Source: Bremerella alba (GTDB lineage: Bacteria > Planctomycetota > Planctomycetia > Pirellulales > Pirellulaceae). From it: DNA of 64,000 bases. The notes under the pieces are model-generated. The model was not told the DNA's origin. It did no database searches and worked only from the letters and a program-made list of their open reading frames with translations. Of the stretch, positions 62,970 to 64,000 are shown one piece after another. The translations under genes were made by a program, and so were the position numbers. The stretch spans positions 1 to 64,000 of the forward strand of contig NZ_JABRWO010000016.1 of the NCBI RefSeq assembly GCF_013618625.1, read 5' to 3'. Each line of letters starts with the position of its first letter. Position 1 is the stretch's first letter.

Positions 62970-63677
62970 TTACTTCTCTGGCGTTTGGTCCGCCTTTTCA
63001 AAGAACATCATGTGTTGCCATGGAAGGCCATCGAATTGCTTGGCCAGTTGAAATCCGTTGGCTTGATACTCGAGAATCATTTGCTTTTTGCTCATTTTGT
63101 GGAGCAATTTGATGGGGACGTTGGGGTCTTCCATCCGAAACTCTAGCAGCACGATCTTGCCGTCTGGTTTCAGCGATTGTCGCATACCGGCTAGCATCTC
63201 GACCGGGTGCGAGAACTCGTGATAGACATCGACGCAGAGGATCAGATCGACTTTCCCCACGGGAAGTTTCGGGCTGTTGAGTTCGCCGAGAATCAATTCG
63301 ATGTTCTCAATCCCCTCTTCTTCCGCGCGGGCTTTCAAGAGGCGCAGCATCTCGGATTGAATATCGACGGCCAGGATTTTGCCGTTTTCGCCGACCATTT
63401 CGGCCAGCTTGAGACTATAAAAACCGTTGCCGCAACCCATGTCGCAGATGGTCATCCCGGGCTTCACGCCGAGGTTTTCCAGCATCTTCTGGCAGTCTTC
63501 TTCGCGTTGTCGGCTTTCGCGAATCAGCCAGGGCGCACCGTTGTAGTGCATCGTCTGGGCAATTTCGCGTCCCTGATAAATGGGACGTCCAGCGACCGAT
63601 GTCACGCCTTCCTGGGCACTTGCGGACCAGGTTGCAGAAGAAAGAAGAACGAGAGAGAAAGCAGCAGTACGAAGCAT
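62970..63677 (-). CDS. Secreted class I SAM methyltransferase-fold protein
   Basis: A 235-residue protein. A signal peptide (LRTAAFSLVLLSSATWSASAQ) precedes a SAM-binding fold with CDMGCGNGFYSLKLAE, ILAVDIQSEMLRLLKARA and DLILCVDVYHEFSHP. Exported methyltransferases are unusual because SAM is cytosolic. It may be membrane-associated, or the fold may have another role. It lies close to the SDR gene and the lpxI end, all on the minus strand, so they might be one unit. Confidence 0.8.
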   Translation of the reverse strand: MLRTAAFSLVLLSSATWSASAQEGVTSVAGRPIYQGREIAQTMHYNGAPWLIRESRQREEDCQKMLENLGVKPGMTICDMGCGNGFYSLKLAEMVGENGKILAVDIQSEMLRLLKARAEEEGIENIELILGELNSPKLPVGKVDLILCVDVYHEFSHPVEMLAGMRQSLKPDGKIVLLEFRMEDPNVPIKLLHKMSKKQMILEYQANGFQLAKQFDGLPWQHMMFFEKADQTPEK

Positions 63678-63708
63678 AGGTTCCTGGCACCGCGGCCAGG
63701 CAGGTTAC

Positions 63709-64000
63709 CTAGGCCGCTTCCGAAGAGGGATCAAATTCGGCGAGGCGATCCTCGCTTACCGCAAGAATCCTTAAACGATGGGTCTTTGCAAATTCTAACA
63801 CGGCCGGTTCGTCTAAGAGAATTGTTTTTTCGGCCTCAAGGACCAGTGTACTTGCACCGGCATCCACCATGGTCTGCAGCGTACCGACCCCAATCGTGGG
63901 GACATCAAACCGCATGTCCTGCTTCGGCTTGGCCACCTTAACGACGGTGAAGCCACCCGCTTTGCAAAGACTGCCGGCCCGCTCGATGCAAGCATCGGTT
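63709..64000 (-). CDS. lpxI: UDP-2,3-diacylglucosamine diphosphatase LpxI, C-terminal part
   Basis: Only the last ~97 codons are inside the window; the gene continues beyond 64000. The sequence reads GTDACIERAG-like (TDACIERAGSLCKAGGF), then VVKVAKPKQDMRFDVPTIG and LVLEAEKTILLD, the conserved C-terminus of LpxI (DUF1009). LpxI cleaves UDP-2,3-diacylglucosamine to lipid X in lipid A synthesis, an alternative to LpxH. It supports an outer membrane with lipid A in this organism. Confidence 0.88.
   Translation of the reverse strand, partial: TDACIERAGSLCKAGGFTVVKVAKPKQDMRFDVPTIGVGTLQTMVDAGASTLVLEAEKTILLDEPAVLEFAKTHRLRILAVSEDRLAEFDPSSEAA

Overview
The window looks like chromosomal DNA of a marine planctomycete, probably the Blastopirellula/Bremerella/Rhodopirellula group. 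This is inferred from protein content: an adjacent DUF1501 and DUF1549/DUF1553 (cytochrome-like) pair, DUF11 and HEAT-repeat lipoproteins, a very long acyl-CoA dehydrogenase, an LpxI end, many secreted proteins of unknown function, and no large conserved operons. No rRNA, tRNA, CRISPR array or intact insertion sequence was recognised.

Layout. 1-2750 is an AT-richer accessory stretch with one convincing gene, a papain/C39-like cysteine-protease-type protein, plus decayed sequence. 2751-17661 holds comM, a membrane protein with a leucine-rich-repeat tail, the DUF1501 and DUF1549/1553 pair, an S41 peptidase, a histone-deacetylase-family enzyme and two secreted repeat proteins. 17797-24964 is a fatty-acid beta-oxidation block (fadJ, fadA, fadD, acyl-CoA dehydrogenase), followed by ispD and tyrS. 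27331-35316 contains a large hairpin-rich repeat and several secreted proteins (DUF11 lipoprotein, thioredoxin-fold/CAP-like protein, others). 35647-44656 carries pyrC, the hemX/ccsA-hemA pair, a DUF932-type protein with a compact SF2 helicase, yraN and an amidase.

44657-52454 is a compatible-solute locus. On the minus strand ehuB-ehuC-ehuD-ehuA encodes an ectoine-type ABC importer followed by a MarC-family membrane protein. Divergently, ectA-ectB, ectC and ectD encode synthesis of ectoine and 5-hydroxyectoine, and a MarR regulator faces ectD. The shared intergenic region holds inverted repeats that could be operators. A textbook intrinsic terminator lies between ectB and ectC.

52698-58028 is a TetR-controlled RND efflux module. 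Nearly identical palindromes precede the regulator and the adaptor/pump genes, which strongly suggests self-contained regulation. The remainder (58044-64000) has a zinc-ribbon protein, a PhoD-type phosphatase, a VOC protein, a secreted thioredoxin-fold protein, a DUF4142 protein, an SDR, a secreted methyltransferase-fold protein and the 3' end of lpxI, which runs off the window.

Most small-scale novelty lies in the regulatory architecture of the ectoine and efflux loci, the DUF932-helicase pair, the protease-like gene in the AT-rich start of the window, and several intergenic inverted repeats. I did not find a clearly new multi-gene defence or mobile system.
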